Below, piece by piece: positions 32,126 through 44,462 of a stretch of 64,000 bases of DNA. The notes beneath the pieces are model-generated. The model searched no databases, was not told the origin of the DNA, and saw nothing but the letters and a program-made list of their open reading frames with translations. Made by a program: the position numbers and the translations under genes. Position 1 is the stretch's first letter; each line of letters begins with the position of its first letter. This DNA comes from Hypomesus transpacificus. Lineage: Eukaryota > Chordata > Actinopteri > Osmeriformes > Osmeridae. The DNA is taken from the NCBI RefSeq assembly GCF_021917145.1, contig NC_061076.1, positions 332,501 to 396,500 on the forward strand. The letters are read 5' to 3'.

Positions 32126-34580
32126 TCAGCCCAGGAACGTGGAGATAAAAACAGACGTATCCAAATTGAGAGTTGCGTGCCACCAGCGGTCTGGGAAATA
32201 CAGAACCTATCAGTAAACACACAATATTTTTCACGTTAGTCCACATTGTAAATTCATATTCAAAGCAGGTTTGAACTAAATACTGGCCTAAGAGGGTTCC
32301 AACATTTTACTTTGAATGTTTTATTTGACTGATTTCTATTTGAAATAAAGTGTGTGACGCCTCAGGTGAGCTGCTCCCACCTCTCCAGGCTGGATGGTGC
32401 ACTGCAGCGGCCTCTCCTCCTCAGGCAGGTGTGGAGACACGTCCCTCACCCAGGACAGAGTGGTGTGGTTTGGGTGGAAATGAGGGGCTTTGTCTGGGGG
32501 ATAGAGGAACCAGCGCTATACAGGGAACATGTTGACAATCAGATACAGACCTTAATAAACCCTTTAGAGCTTTAAAATGCATGAATGTCATACATCATTT
32601 GGCCCATGGAGAGGACCCTCTGTAGACGGTGTATGCAGACAGGTAGTTTACCTTCCTGCCGTAGATGACCTCAGAGTAGCCAGGCCCATGCCAGTGGAAA
32701 GGTACCCCTGTCCCTGGACCTATGGATGAGAGATTGTAAGGATAAGACTGATGTCAGAGAAAGATCCGGTATTCAGCCAGGCACTAGCAGGGCTTCAGGC
32801 AATGTCATGATGCTAGATGAGTCTGGAGGTAAACGGCCAGAGCCATTTGTCTGAAATTCTGTTTCCAGTTATTTCTAGCATTGTCTTTCACCCTAGTGTA
32901 GGATCATTTAAAAAAACACAGTTCCTACTGACCTGCAATGCCAAAGCTATATGCTCCAGTTGTCTGAGGCAGCAAGTAGGGTGGTGCTTTGTAGTTCTCA
33001 AACAGGGAGTGCCACTCAGTGAAGTTATTATCTCCAAAGAAATACAGTGTATCTGTTAAGAGACCAGGTAGAAGAGCTCCCTCATTAGCAGTGCTTCCCT
33101 TGACATGTCTGTGTACCAAGATCTGCTGAAAGCACCTGTACTCACCGCTGCCCAGAGTGTCCTCTGCCTGGGGCATCAGTAGCAAGTCTACAAACTCTTT
33201 GAAAGGGACATCCACTGCAGTCAAAAATGAAATATATTGTGAATTCAAGGATCAATTTAGCAGAGTTAACGATTGAGTACGAGTGTGTGCGCGCCAAGCG
33301 TACCCTTCTTGTAGGAGAATGTGTTTGCTGTGCTGAGCCTAACTTTACGATCTCCATACTCTTGAAGTAAATTGGATTTGGAGCATAAGAATTGGAATTT
33401 CTGAAAACAAAGTACCTTTACTTGAAACTCAAAAATACAATCATTGGAAAATACTGTAGTCTCATATCACAAGATAATGTTGGTATAAGTGATAATGTAC
33501 ACATATTTGTGATGCTTAATTTTTAAACACGCTGTCTTTAATAGACAGATTGTTTGTTCAAGATTAAGATTACTTTATTTGTCTTGGACAAATAATTATT
33601 TGTCCAATAATTACTTTAAAGTAATACTGGGTAGTATTTCCGATTTGACAGTTTTTTTAAGCAAATTACAGATCTACAAGGGTCTAACCTAAACCCCTGC
33701 TTAAAGATCTGCAGCGTCTTTACATATGAATGATCAGTATTGAGTCTCATTACTTTACGACATGATGTTAAAGAGACGTGTAGAATGAATGACGCTAAAT
33801 TCTTGCTATGGTGTTTTGAGTCCGTACGGTTGCGTACGGTTGCGTACGACCAATCAAAGCAGAGATGTTCCGTAATTTCTGCACAGCTATTGGTTTATTT
33901 TACAAAATGGGTAAGACGCCCACCCTGTAGAGACACGTAGCATTAGACAGAGACCTTGCATCACACCATGTAGGCAACAACTGGACCATCACTACGTGCA
34001 TCATTACAGTGTATTTTTACGGATCATTCTGCACAGGCTGGGCGTGCTCTAAAATGTTGAAGTGAATGGCTAAAGTTGGTGTTGTGTGTCTGAAAGGGCT
34101 TCCAGATAGCCTACCATATTGTCGGTGACACTTCTGAGAATTACAGGCTTTGAGTATGCATATCTATTAAAAAGGAAAGCAGACGTTAAAAAAATTATCT
34201 ATATTCATTCAACATTTAAAATGTAAGTTAACATTTTACAAGCAGACATAAAGATAATCATATATTGCATACCTATCAATGAATTCGCGATATGACAAGG
34301 ACACCCCATCCAAGATGTCTATGTTGCATGAGCCGTCATCCGTCAAACTACCTGAATTAGAGGACCTGTAGTAAAGTGCCCCCCAAAAATACCAAGACAA
34401 CAAATACATGACCAAATTTCACATTTTAATGTTAGCACGCTACTGTGGCTAACGATCCTATAAAGTTACTCACCAGCCTCCGCTCTGTTCTGAACCCGTG
34501 GCTATCCGTTGTAATAAGGCAAGTCGCCTTGTTAAGAGCAAAATATGAAATACAATTGTAATACCAAGCTTATAGTCCAT
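32126..34580 (-). CDS. jmjd8: JmjC domain-containing protein 8, 272 aa
   Basis: Nine exons: 34474-34580, 34273-34365, 34115-34163, 33304-33400, 33146-33214, 32933-33052, 32652-32719, 32381-32515, 32126-32206 (TGA). The sum of 819 nt gives 272 residues. The N-terminus MDYKLGITIVFHILLLT looks like a signal peptide, fitting the known ER-lumen location. It continues YREFIDRYAYSKPVILRSVT, GDRKVRLSTANTFSYKK, TLYFFGDNNFTEWHSLFENY, GVPFHWHGPGYSEVIYGRK, RWFLYPPDKAPHFHPNHTTL and VLYFPDRWWHATLNLDTSVF. The cupin-fold JmjC region with HWH and WWHATLN histidines is complete. No enzymatic activity is firmly established for JMJD8; it has been linked to NF-kB and angiogenic metabolism. The gene is tail to tail with amdhd2. 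Confidence 0.95.
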
Positions 34581-35182
34581 TTGTACAATTATGAATAATT
34601 AAATAGTTTGGTTTTCTACACTGCACATTTCCTACTTCCGTCAACAAAAAAGGTGCGGAATAAACGATGCCTGTGAAAATGTGGGTCCTACAACTAAGGC
34701 CTGGGCAAATGAAAGGAAATATTCAATATGGAATGATTCTACGCGTATTCATTCGAACTTGCTGGATGAAAACAACTGGGCTGCGCGATGCCATCCGGGG
34801 GAAACAGTGTAGCCAATCACAGCATAGAAAACACGCTATGATACGGTGGCCCTGAGAGCTCGAAGAAGTCCAACTTAAACCGTTGCGTCTCAATACCCAT
34901 ACTATTACCCATACTATTCTGCACTGTGGTGCACTGCACATACTCCCTGGGACATTCAGATTCCTGACATAGCTACCTGTCAGGTGGATCGGTCCCTCTG
35001 GTCAGGTAGAACAGGCTTCTGTGTCCTTGGTGTTCACTAAAAGGAAATTCCCTGTAACCTGTGAAGTTATGGTGCTGTTGCACATTCTGAAATGTATTAG
35101 TCTATAATATTTTCTAAATCGGTGGTGATATGGTCTTTGACTGGATTGGCATGTATGGCCAAAACACACAAACATGGACGTT

Positions 35183-35188
35183 TTTATT
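35183..35188 (-). terminator. Candidate poly(A) signal of bcl2l12
   Basis: AATAAA on the minus strand about 1 kb after the bcl2l12 stop. Assigned by position only. Confidence 0.35.
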
Positions 35189-35716
35189 TTCTTATCTGTC
35201 CTAGACTACAATAGCCTTGACTTTTGCCACCTTAACTTGTTTTCCTCACTTGTTCTTCTGGGTTCTGCTGATAATGAACCTCAGGTCAGTTAAGGCTGGA
35301 TAGCTGCTTGACCCTGATTGCTTTTTCTCTCTTCTTAAACCAGGGTCAGACTCCTCATCCATCGCAACATGAAACTAAGACATATTACGCAGAAATAACA
35401 ATAGTAAAAGTAAGCAGTTTTCAGAAAAACATGTTTATATGTTTGTTTTTTTTAATTTATAAAAAAGTTGATTCATAAAAATACATGACTGACAAACATG
35501 TTTAGTGTTAAAACACTACTGGTTCCAAATCTATTGGAAATCTCAAAAAAGCTTTCCCTTCTTCACCCTCTTGAAAAATCACTCTGAATCTAAGTTCTCT
35601 ACTTGGTTCCCCAAAGTACATCAATCGCTGCCCCTGAACCTACTCTATGTAGGACATGGGACATGTGTGCACCTGAGCAGGGAGACTGGGAGAGCAGGGA
35701 GAGTAAACCACAGGTT

Positions 35717-36195
35717 CCAGCTGCCCCAGGTGCTGCAGGGTGACAGGTCCCAGCTGCCCCAGGTGCTGCAGGGTGACAGGTCCCAGCTGCCCCAGGTGCT
35801 GCAGGGTGACAGGTCCCAGCTACCCCGGGTGCTGCAGGGTGACAGGTCCCAGCTGCCCCAGGTGCTGCAGGGTGACAGGTCCCAGCTGCCCCGGGTGCTG
35901 CAGGGTGACAGGTCCCAGCTGCCCCAGGTGCTGCAGGGTGACAGGTCCCAGCTACCCCGGGTGCTGCAGGGTGACAGGTCCCAGCTGCCCCAGGTCCCAG
36001 CTGCCCCAGCTGCCCCAGCTGCCCCAGGGTGACAGGTCCCAGCTGCCCCAGGTCCCAGCTACCCCAGGGTGACAGGTCCCAGCTGCCCCAGGTCCCAGCT
36101 GCCCCAGGTCCCAGCTCCCCCAGGTGCTGCAGCGTGACAGGTCCCAGCTGCCCCAGGTCCCAGCTGCCCCAGGTCCCAGCTGCCCCGGGTGCTGC
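35717..36195. repeat. Minisatellite directly after the bcl2l12 stop
   Basis: Units of about 33 bp (cccagctgccccaggtgctg then cagggtgacaggt) with shorter variants. The array ends 7 bp from the bcl2l12 stop codon at 36203. Each unit contains E-box-like CAGCTG and CAGGTG. The minus strand is open for 203 codons (36210 down to 35599), starting with an ATG that overlaps the end of the bcl2l12 coding sequence in another frame. Confidence 0.95.
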
Positions 36196-36202
36196 AGGGT
36201 GT

Positions 36203-39200
36203 TCAGTCATACTCTAAAACTTCCTCCAGCTGCACTATGCCTTCCTGTGGAAAGGAAGTCAGACGTGGATGATCCAACCAGAGGAAATGCAGTGGTCAGA
36301 GATGTTCAGATGTAAAGTATTATTGACCCATCAACAGAGCTCTGTTCCTGGATACAGAAACATGTACATATTCATGTACTGTTAAGCCAAATAGTTTCTA
36401 CAATCTTCATGAACTCATGTTAATCTTCCTACATATTGCTTTGCTGAGAACACAGTAGCAATAGCCTTTCAAACTTAAGAGCACGAACACTCCAAGAACC
36501 CTCTCTGAAGAAATAGAAAAGGTATTTCGTCATCTCAATTATATTATTTCACAGCCTTGACTTCTAACTCTTGCACTGCATAAATTACAAATAAAGCTTG
36601 TGTTTTATCCTAAAATGAATTATAGGATTCTGAAGTGGTGCAGCAGAGGGACCTGGTGTTTCCTCTGCACTCACCCATCCTCCCTGGCTCTTGACCCATG
36701 GAGCAAAGTTCTCCATGTAGCGCTCTGCATAGCCCTGCATGCGCTGTGTCCCGGTTGCCGTGAAGACGCGGCGCGACACCTCCATGGTGATAGCCACACG
36801 GCGCAGGGTGGGGCTGGCGGTGGCCGGCAGGGCGGGGACTTGGGCCTCGCTGGCGAAGGTGTCCAGGAGTTTGGCAAACGAGGGGTAGGAGAGACGAGTC
36901 AGTGTGGAGCGCAGGAACGGATCAGACTGGATCTGGAGGGAGGGGGAGAGAGGATGGCAGGGGGAGTTACCATGAATCCAACATTTTGATTGAATAAATG
37001 AGGAACATTGTTTGCTGAACTCTACCTTAATGTTGATGGCGTCCCCTTCTATAGACAGCACCTGTGCTAACTGCTTCACCACCTGGTCTTTGTCTCCGGC
37101 TGAGAAGAGAGGGGGGGAGGTCAACTGGTCAAAATAGAAACCCTGTCACATGCTGTCCTGGATTCAGAGAGCTGGGCTTGGTGCCTGCCTGTGGCCTGCA
37201 TGCGTGTGGTGACCGCAGCCTCTCACCAGGGGCAGGTTTGAGTGATGTGGTGGCAGAGAGGACTGGACTGGCTTTCTTGGTACTATGAGACCTCTGAACA
37301 ATCCTGTCTAGAGTTTCTGCAACTTCTTCATAAAACTCAGGAGGATGTGCTAACAGGTGGGACCAGGACAAGAACACAGTCAGGATACACACATCATGGA
37401 TGAATACATTACAATGTTTTAGATTATTTATATATTAACATATATAACTATAATTTATAATATACTGATATTCAGGTCATTTGTACAGGCATTGAACCCT
37501 CACAGGGAGAGCTGAGGAGAGGGGGAGATTCTGGCTCTTTGTTGATGGACAGTGTGGATGGCCTCTGGGAGCCATCCTCCTTCTTCTTGAAGAACGAGGA
37601 AATCTGGCTTTTCAATTTGTTCTTTTTCTTCTTTTTCTTTAGTTTGACTTCGCTGCCCTCTTCCTCTGATGTAGAGGATGCTGAGGAAGGCTCTGCCTGC
37701 GGTGAAGAATCATGTTGATGATGTAGTTACACTCTGAAAAGATGAAGCACTAAAAAGCATCTTAGACACAGGATTCAGATGAAGCACTAAAAAGCAGGAT
37801 TCATAATGAAGCTGGTAGTAGTGATCGACGATAATATTGTTTTTAACTGTGTCAAATATTATACTTTTAATTGTAGAATTCTCTCCATGTCGACAATATT
37901 TAATGTGTTTGTAACATACTATTTATAGTGTATTGTATTGTATATGGTGAAGATTGTAAATTTCGGGGCAATTCAGTTTTTACTGCAAGGCCGAAGTGTT
38001 TTTTGTATGCTTTTAATAAATCAATTATACATGAAGACAATATAAGGTCTTCTGATCACTAATCCTGATCAAATCTAGATCTAGTTTTTAATTATTACTA
38101 GGCATCTTGTCACGGCCACAGCGTGCCCCCCCCGTTTTGGGTTTTGCCCTGCCCTCGTGTTTCCCTGTCTGTCATTGTCTTCACTTGTGTCTGTCATTGT
38201 CTTCACCTGTGTCTGTCATTGTCTTCACCTGTGTCTGTTATTGTCTTCACCTGTGTCTGTCATTGTCTTCACCTGTGTCTCCAGTTTTTCTGGGAGTTTT
38301 TCCTTGTCTTCCTTGAGGGTTTAGGTTGGTTGAGGGGCAGTTCTATGGGCGCATGTGAAGCCCTCTGTGACATGCTTGCGTGTAAAAAGGGCTATACAAA
38401 TAAATTTGATTTGATTTGTCTGTCATTGTCTTCACCTGTGTCTGTCATTGTCTTCACCTGGGTCTCGTTCAGTGGTTTCAGTTCTCGTTAGTGTCATTGT
38501 GTCCACCTGTGTCTTGTTTGGTTCTGTGTATTTAGGTTCCTGTTTTGTGTTCAGTCTTTGTCTTGTCTTTACTCTTGTTACCCTGTCTGTCCCTGTCTGT
38601 TCCTGTTTTGAGAAATTAAACCCTTTGTTTGACGCCATGTTTGCCTACTCTCCTACGCTTGGGTCCTGCCCCACCACTCTGCGTAACACATCTTACGTCA
38701 AGATTTTCTCTGAGTCGCAATGCTCCTGGACTGGTGCCCTTCCAACCTCCTTCCTTCTCCAAGGAAGCTTTTTTGGTCTGGTCTGGGCCGTCTCTGAGCG
38801 AGCGGCGCGGCTGCAGTCTCTTTATGATGTCCTTGAAGCTTCTTTTGTCAGTCGCTGAGCTGACCTCATCCTCCTGGGAGGTCAGCACATCCTTCACCCT
38901 CCTCCTGGGGTCCTTCACACTAGCACTGGTCCACACAGGACAGACACACAAGAGATGGCCACAATCAAACACTGCTGTTATGGGAGGTGTCACAGTGCAT
39001 TAACACAGTCTGATGGAATGGCAGTTTGAACAAATAAGAGATGTAACAGATCAGACCGCCCACCTGTACTTGGTGCAGTCCCTGTAGCCTCCACCAACCC
39101 TCCCCGCTCGCTCGCCAGCAGGGATGGCCAGAGAGTGGCGGAGGAAGGCTTTGAGCACCAGGCGGGTGTCCTCCTTGATCTCCACCAGGGAGACAGAGGA

Positions 39201-39245
39201 CACTGAGGGGGAGGGAGACGAGGGGCCCTCCGCTTCTTCTGACAT
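36203..39245 (-). CDS. bcl2l12: Bcl-2-like protein 12, 364 aa
   Basis: Seven coding exons: 39064-39245, 38697-38919, 37504-37696, 37227-37349, 37026-37099, 36675-36932, 36203-36244 (TGA). Phase agrees at all junctions. The N-terminus has [19 protein letters not shown], matching human LREDTLRVLAAFLRR. The middle is basic and Ser-rich ([20 protein letters not shown]). [17 protein letters not shown], then [20 protein letters not shown], matches human [34 protein letters not shown] and the BH2-like [14 protein letters not shown] close the protein, which ends EEVLEYD. BCL2L12 is a divergent Bcl-2 relative reported to restrain caspases and p53 in mammals. A 5' UTR exon probably ends at 40388 (gcgcag, then gtaagc). 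A solo LTR in the second coding intron touches the donor at 38697. Confidence 0.9.
38108..38688. mobile_element. Solo LTR with nested insertion, in a bcl2l12 intron
   Basis: The element starts TGTCACGG, ends GCGTAACA, and is flanked by an exact 5-bp duplication CATCT (38103-38107 and 38689-38693). It contains a promoter-like gtatttaggttcc and a poly(A)-like gagaaattaaaccc, as expected for an LTR. About six copies of a 22-bp unit (tctgtcattgtcttcacctg plus tg) lie inside. The repeat is interrupted at about 38283-38418 by a retroelement 3' end. No internal coding region remains. Family assignment (gypsy-like) is a guess. Confidence 0.8.
38283..38418 (+). repeat. 3'-end fragment of an interspersed retroelement, copy 2, nested in the LTR
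   Basis: Contains gtgaagccctctgtgacatg, gtaaaaagggctatacaaat and a tail of aaatttgatttgatttg. It resembles the copy at 7590-7690. The same 22-bp LTR repeat continues on both sides, so it inserted into an existing LTR. Confidence 0.75.
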
Positions 39246-39397
39246 CACTGATGGAGTCCGAGTCACAAAGTGAGAGATGTATTTATGCAGTGAGAGAGAG
39301 ACGGAAAGAGAGTTGTGGTTAGCAGCACAGTTACACAAGACATGGCATGCTTCTGTAACGGGTATGTAACGGACGTGGTCTTGCAAGTTCTGTCAGA

Positions 39398-39482
39398 GGT
39401 ATCTGGCCAACGTACGCCCCCTCGGGGAGTCGAACCTGCCACCTCTGACTTCCAAGCGCAACCACTACCAACTACGCCAAAG
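39398..39482 (-). repeat. tRNA-like sequence (SINE head or tRNA pseudogene)
   Basis: On the minus strand, tggcgtagttggtagtggtt resembles an internal A box and ggcaggttcgactccccgag resembles a B box, about 30 bp apart. The acceptor stem does not pair, so a functional tRNA is unlikely. It lies 5' of the first bcl2l12 coding exon. Confidence 0.6.
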
Positions 39483-41610
39483 AAAATCTAGCTGTTCATT
39501 GACGTACCCGTTATACTTCAACACACCTAGGTATGGCCAATAGGATGAGCCTAAACTACAGGTTAAGCTACACCCAAACAGAAACACACCTAGTCTTGTG
39601 GTAAAGAGCCTTTAAGCTCAGATGTAAACACATGTTAACATGGTGTCGTGCATGATAGTCCTTGGAACACCTTGGTCAGAAACAGCAACATGGCCAGGTG
39701 TGTGATGGAGATACCCAGAGTTCATTACTAAACACCTACAGATAGGACATGTCTGATGTTACCCAATCAGCTGGACAGCAGTTTCGATAGGACTGTGTGG
39801 GTCACAAAACAACTAATTAGTCTGCATCTTAACTGGAAAACAGCAGTCTCTGCTGAAATACGTCCATAGCAACTTTCTAAATGCCAGTGGTTGGTATGTG
39901 AAAACAAAACACCACCTGAAATGCACACCTGTTGATCTACATTCTTGACATTTTAGAGACTTGCAATCAACAGCTTGATCGTTTCCGAACATATGAACCT
40001 GTAAACAAAATGCCAATGGCAAAACTATTTGTACACAGTCGAGCGGTCAAGCGGCACAGGAACAGGCCAGGACTGACCGCTGGTTAATGAGGACACTAGC
40101 CTATCAGGGTCTAGATCCATAGTGTTCACAATGATGCGCCAAGCCACTAACCAAAGCTTAATAAAACTGGTCTGAAAGTTTAACCACCCACTATGCCTTA
40201 TGGATTACTTAAATCCTAGTCAACTCATCAAGTGACATCAGATAACAGCCAATACTTTAGCAGAAATCACGGCTGAGCTGATAAAAAACTGGAACACCCA
40301 GATTCACCCTGAGATTTCGGATTGTTGAGTATGTGTGTGTGTGGAGTGACAATGAGTAGCGACACACCTTGATGAAACTTTGCTTACCTGCGCTGTGGAT
40401 GGCTCCTTCGTGCCTTCATTCACGTTGCGTTTGAAAAGCGAAATAGCTAGCCAGTTTTAGCTAACTTAGTGCTATCTTAAACAAATTAGCAAGTGAGGAC
40501 TTCATAACTAGTAATCGCTATACCGCATCATGTTAAAAATGTTTACATGAAGCCAGGACAAAGTGTAGTCCTTTTAGCCTCAAGTATTCCTAAAAGTAAC
40601 AATCTATCATGACTTTTTGCTAGATCGAAATATAAATACGGTTTGTCACTCGTTGACTTGTTACACTCAAGACGGGTCTTTAGCCAGCTTGCTTTCTAAA
40701 CGTTTTAAGCTAACACTTCAGTTTTTCTAACTACTGTGACTGCGCTGACCGGTCTAGTACCAACTGCTTGTGACTGAAGAAGTTTGCTTTAATCCTCATT
40801 GGAAAACGTCGAGTAGAGTGTTACTAGGACGCATGTCAGCCGAGCGGCCGCCTCATGACTCACAGCACTAGCTATTCGACCAATGAAAACGTCGTCATGT
40901 GTGAGATCTAAATATATTCACACTTTACAAACTCTCAAAGTAGAATTCATTGCAGTCTTTTTTTCACGTTGAATTTATTAGGATCAAAACACATTCAATA
41001 CAAATATTTATAGTTTAATTTTCAAGAGAATTGTTTGTGGGAATTATCCACTTACAAGAAATCCCCCCAAAAGGAAATACTTATTTCGGAAACAGATAAT
41101 GGCAATAAAAACGATGAGTTATGAGACAGAGAATGAGGCACTTAAAGCAGTCCAAACACACCTACACGTACGCACACTAAAGCGTGTGGGGTGATGAAGA
41201 TGAGAATGAGAGGTATCTGGTACACAAACTGTTGCAAAGTCCTCAACACTGCCCCCCCCAAACCATGCCAGCGTCCCTGAAATCCGACACTGGTACAAGG
41301 ATTGGGAGACACTGGGATGAGAGGAGCACAAGTAAGACAGATGAAGAGAGGGATGAACAGTGAGATGACGGTTACCAGCATAGACTTCTGACCACTTGTA
41401 CCCTTCTGTCTCAAGTGTAACAAATTAGTCTAAAAGTAGTGTATGATGCTAGCAGCAGTTTTTCAATGAATTAAAACAGAGTGAACATAGTGAGTACATT
41501 TCTCGGGATCACTATAATTTAATAAAACCTTGCATTGGCTTCTGCAGCAGTCTTACCTCCATATATTCAATTTCCTCTATTGGATGGTTCACATTCTGTT
41601 GTCATTCCTT

Positions 41611-41752
<142 letters not shown>

Positions 41753-41988
41753 CTCGCTGCCAGTCCGGGGCCTTGAGTACCTCGTCCTCTTCTGGCTCCC
41801 TCCGTCTCTGCCTCCCTCTGTCTCTGCCTCCCTCCGTCTCTGGCTCCCTCTATCTATCCCCTGGCCCTGCTTCCCCTATCTCCCCCAAATCACTTATCAA
41901 CAGAGCAGTGACCAATGAGAAAGCTTTCGACAGGGTGAGGCACTTCCTCTGTGACAGGAAACCAACAGTAAACACCCAGAGAGGAGAA

Positions 41989-41989
<1 letters not shown>

Positions 41990-42054
<65 letters not shown>
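41990..42054. repeat. (GA)n microsatellite
   Basis: About 30 GA units, complementary to the CT run at 41611-41752 and lying about 240 bp away from it. Confidence 0.97.
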
Positions 42055-42058
<4 letters not shown>

Positions 42059-42775
42059 AAAGAGAAACGGATGCTTGATGAACATGTTGAGAGGTGAGCT
42101 CAAGGTCAGGACTTATGGGAATAGTAGTAACTCATCATCTATATGATTCACTGCATTAGTGTTAGTGATTGGGACTGTGGACTAGCATTTGTTCATTTAA
42201 TAATTGTTATTAACTTTACAGAAAGTACTCCTATCTTGCAATAAATAATATTTACAGTCCAGCCAACAGCTTGTTGTTGGGTGGCTTGGTGCCATGTTGG
42301 CTTTTGCGACGGAACTGCAGGGAACATTTCAATGGTTCCAAGAGATCCAGAATTAACATGTGTAAGAAACTAACTACATTTAGGTGCAACCTGTATTTCC
42401 TGTTTCTACACATGCTCAGACAAACCTTTCTACCATTTATTTTAAAACATTTTAATATGCAACCATGGCATTTCTGTGTTTAAAGTTACTTAACCAAAAT
42501 AATTTGAGAAATAGTTTTAATTTGATATTTGTTGTAATAGGTGACCACTTGTTACCTTACTGGCTTTATTTCTGAAGAGTATAATATGATACAAAACTAA
42601 TTAATAGGAAGAATGTAGATATGAGAAAGCACGTAATATCTACTGGGAAGGATCCAGTTGACCTGCTGGGAGCCAGGCCTGTGATGGACAGATGCTGTTG
42701 ACAGTGTCACAACATGTGTCAACTGCTCCAGACTCTTCACAATGTCTAGTCTGGGTCTGAGGGTTCAGAACCAGG

Positions 42776-42920
42776 GACACAGGGAGGCGGGGAGGCAGGG
42801 AGACAGGGAGGCAGGGAGACAGGGAGGCGGGGAGGCAGGGAGACAGGGTAACAGGGAGGCGGGGAGGCAGGGAGACAGGGAGGCGGGGAGGCAGGGAGAC
42901 AGGGAGGCAGGGAGACAAGG
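42776..42920. repeat. 8/16-bp purine-rich minisatellite
   Basis: Units of ggcagggagacaggga and ggcggggag alternate over about 145 bp. The G-rich plus strand could form quadruplexes. Confidence 0.9.
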
Positions 42921-44456
42921 AGAGCGAGAGAGATAGGATAGCTTAATGGGAACAGATGAAGTGATAGAGGGAGGGGCCCAGATAATGATAAACTAAGTGT
43001 GCTGTGATATCAGATGGGTGTGGAACGCGGTCTCTGTGGGACGGATGGAAGTTCCAGCAGGGGTCTGATCTAGCTCAGGATCACTGCATCCTCTCCTGGT
43101 CTTAACCCACTGTTAACTCTACACCTAATGACATTCATCTGCCAAAAGAAGTATTTAAGATTCACTTAAATACTAAACTGTATGTGCATACATCTGGAAG
43201 TGTGTGTGTGTGAGCAAGAAAGGGAACAGTGACTTTGTTTATAGTGTTAATGGGATGTGTGTGTGTCCACTACACACACGTGTTTCACTGTTAAAATCAG
43301 TTTGTCAGTTAGACCATTATTTGCTGTGGGCGTGGTGATGTAGTAACAAAAACAGGAAATCCACAGTCACATAGGCAGGAAATGCTACTGTTCAGCAAAG
43401 ACATGTATGTATATCTATGCTGTTCGGTGTCAGAAAGAGAAATAAACACCAAATGTACATACATATACTGCAAAGTCTGAAGGGATATTTCACAAACTGC
43501 CCAATAATTTACTATTTTTTTAAAACTTTTGGTTTAGTCAGAGTGGAGTTCATAGATCAACAAAAGACACAAATCGTGAATCGTCACCTGACTTATACTT
43601 AAAAGTATAAGTTTCCTTCCCCTCTCTAATGAACCCCTCTCCTCCTCTCCTCTCCTCCCCACACTGTATCATACAAGACATCATTTGATTTCACTATTAC
43701 ACATGACAAATTTTAAGTTTATTCTTGATTTTTACAATCTGACAAAAGGGGTTTTCACAAAACATGTTGGTTGCCTAATTATACAGAACACACATTGCAC
43801 ATTCACAGATATACTTACATACACAAAATGTCACCATAAACCCTCACTCACCCACTCACTCTTTCACTCATATAGCTACGTATGTCCAAGTGAAGTATAG
43901 TAATGTAAAAATGACAAGGATGAATCCAAAATGAGGAATGGAATGGTAACAGAGATACAACAAAAAACAGAAACTCACAGTAACGTCAATATTTCACTAG
44001 ATTTGATAGTCTTTAGCTGTTGTTGGATCTTTGATTTCACAAACCCTGATTGTCATTGGTTAAATAAGTCCATGTTGGGCCATGAGTGGTGGCTCCAATG
44101 CAAACACAGACTGGCACTGGGCCTCTGTGCTTGATTGTCATTTGGCATCTTCATTTCTTTTTGTGATTGTCATTGGCTGTCATTTGTGCAAGTTGATCAT
44201 TGGCTATATCAAGTCTATAAATACTATGTTGTGTCAGGAGGGATTTCTTAAACGACATGAATGCAAATACTTGAAGAATTCCTCCAGTAGTGAATCCTCC
44301 CAATGTACCATCAACATCACAACAGTGCAACAGGGTTTAAGATAAAGGAGACAAAGAAAGTCAATCAAAAGATTTAAAGGTTCTTTTCAGACTAATCAAA
44401 CTGGATTTCTTGGCTGTGTTGTCACATCTTCCTGCAGCCCCTGTTTTAAAGGGTTA

Positions 44457-44462
44457 TTTATT
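44457..44462 (-). terminator. Candidate poly(A) signal of pax10
   Basis: AATAAA on the minus strand, 1.1 kb after the pax10 stop. Assigned by position only. Confidence 0.4.

Larger units (their letters stand above)
34581..36202. other. jmjd8 promoter side and bcl2l12 3' flank
   Basis: The jmjd8 promoter probably lies just right of 34580. On the right, the bcl2l12 3' UTR begins at 36202 and contains a minisatellite (35717-36195). A minus-strand AATAAA lies at 35183-35188. No coding exon was recognised between 34600 and 35600. Confidence 0.5.

Noticed and set aside
39398-39482. Functional tRNA gene
   Set aside because: A- and B-box-like parts are present, but the acceptor stem does not pair and the anticodon loop is unclear.
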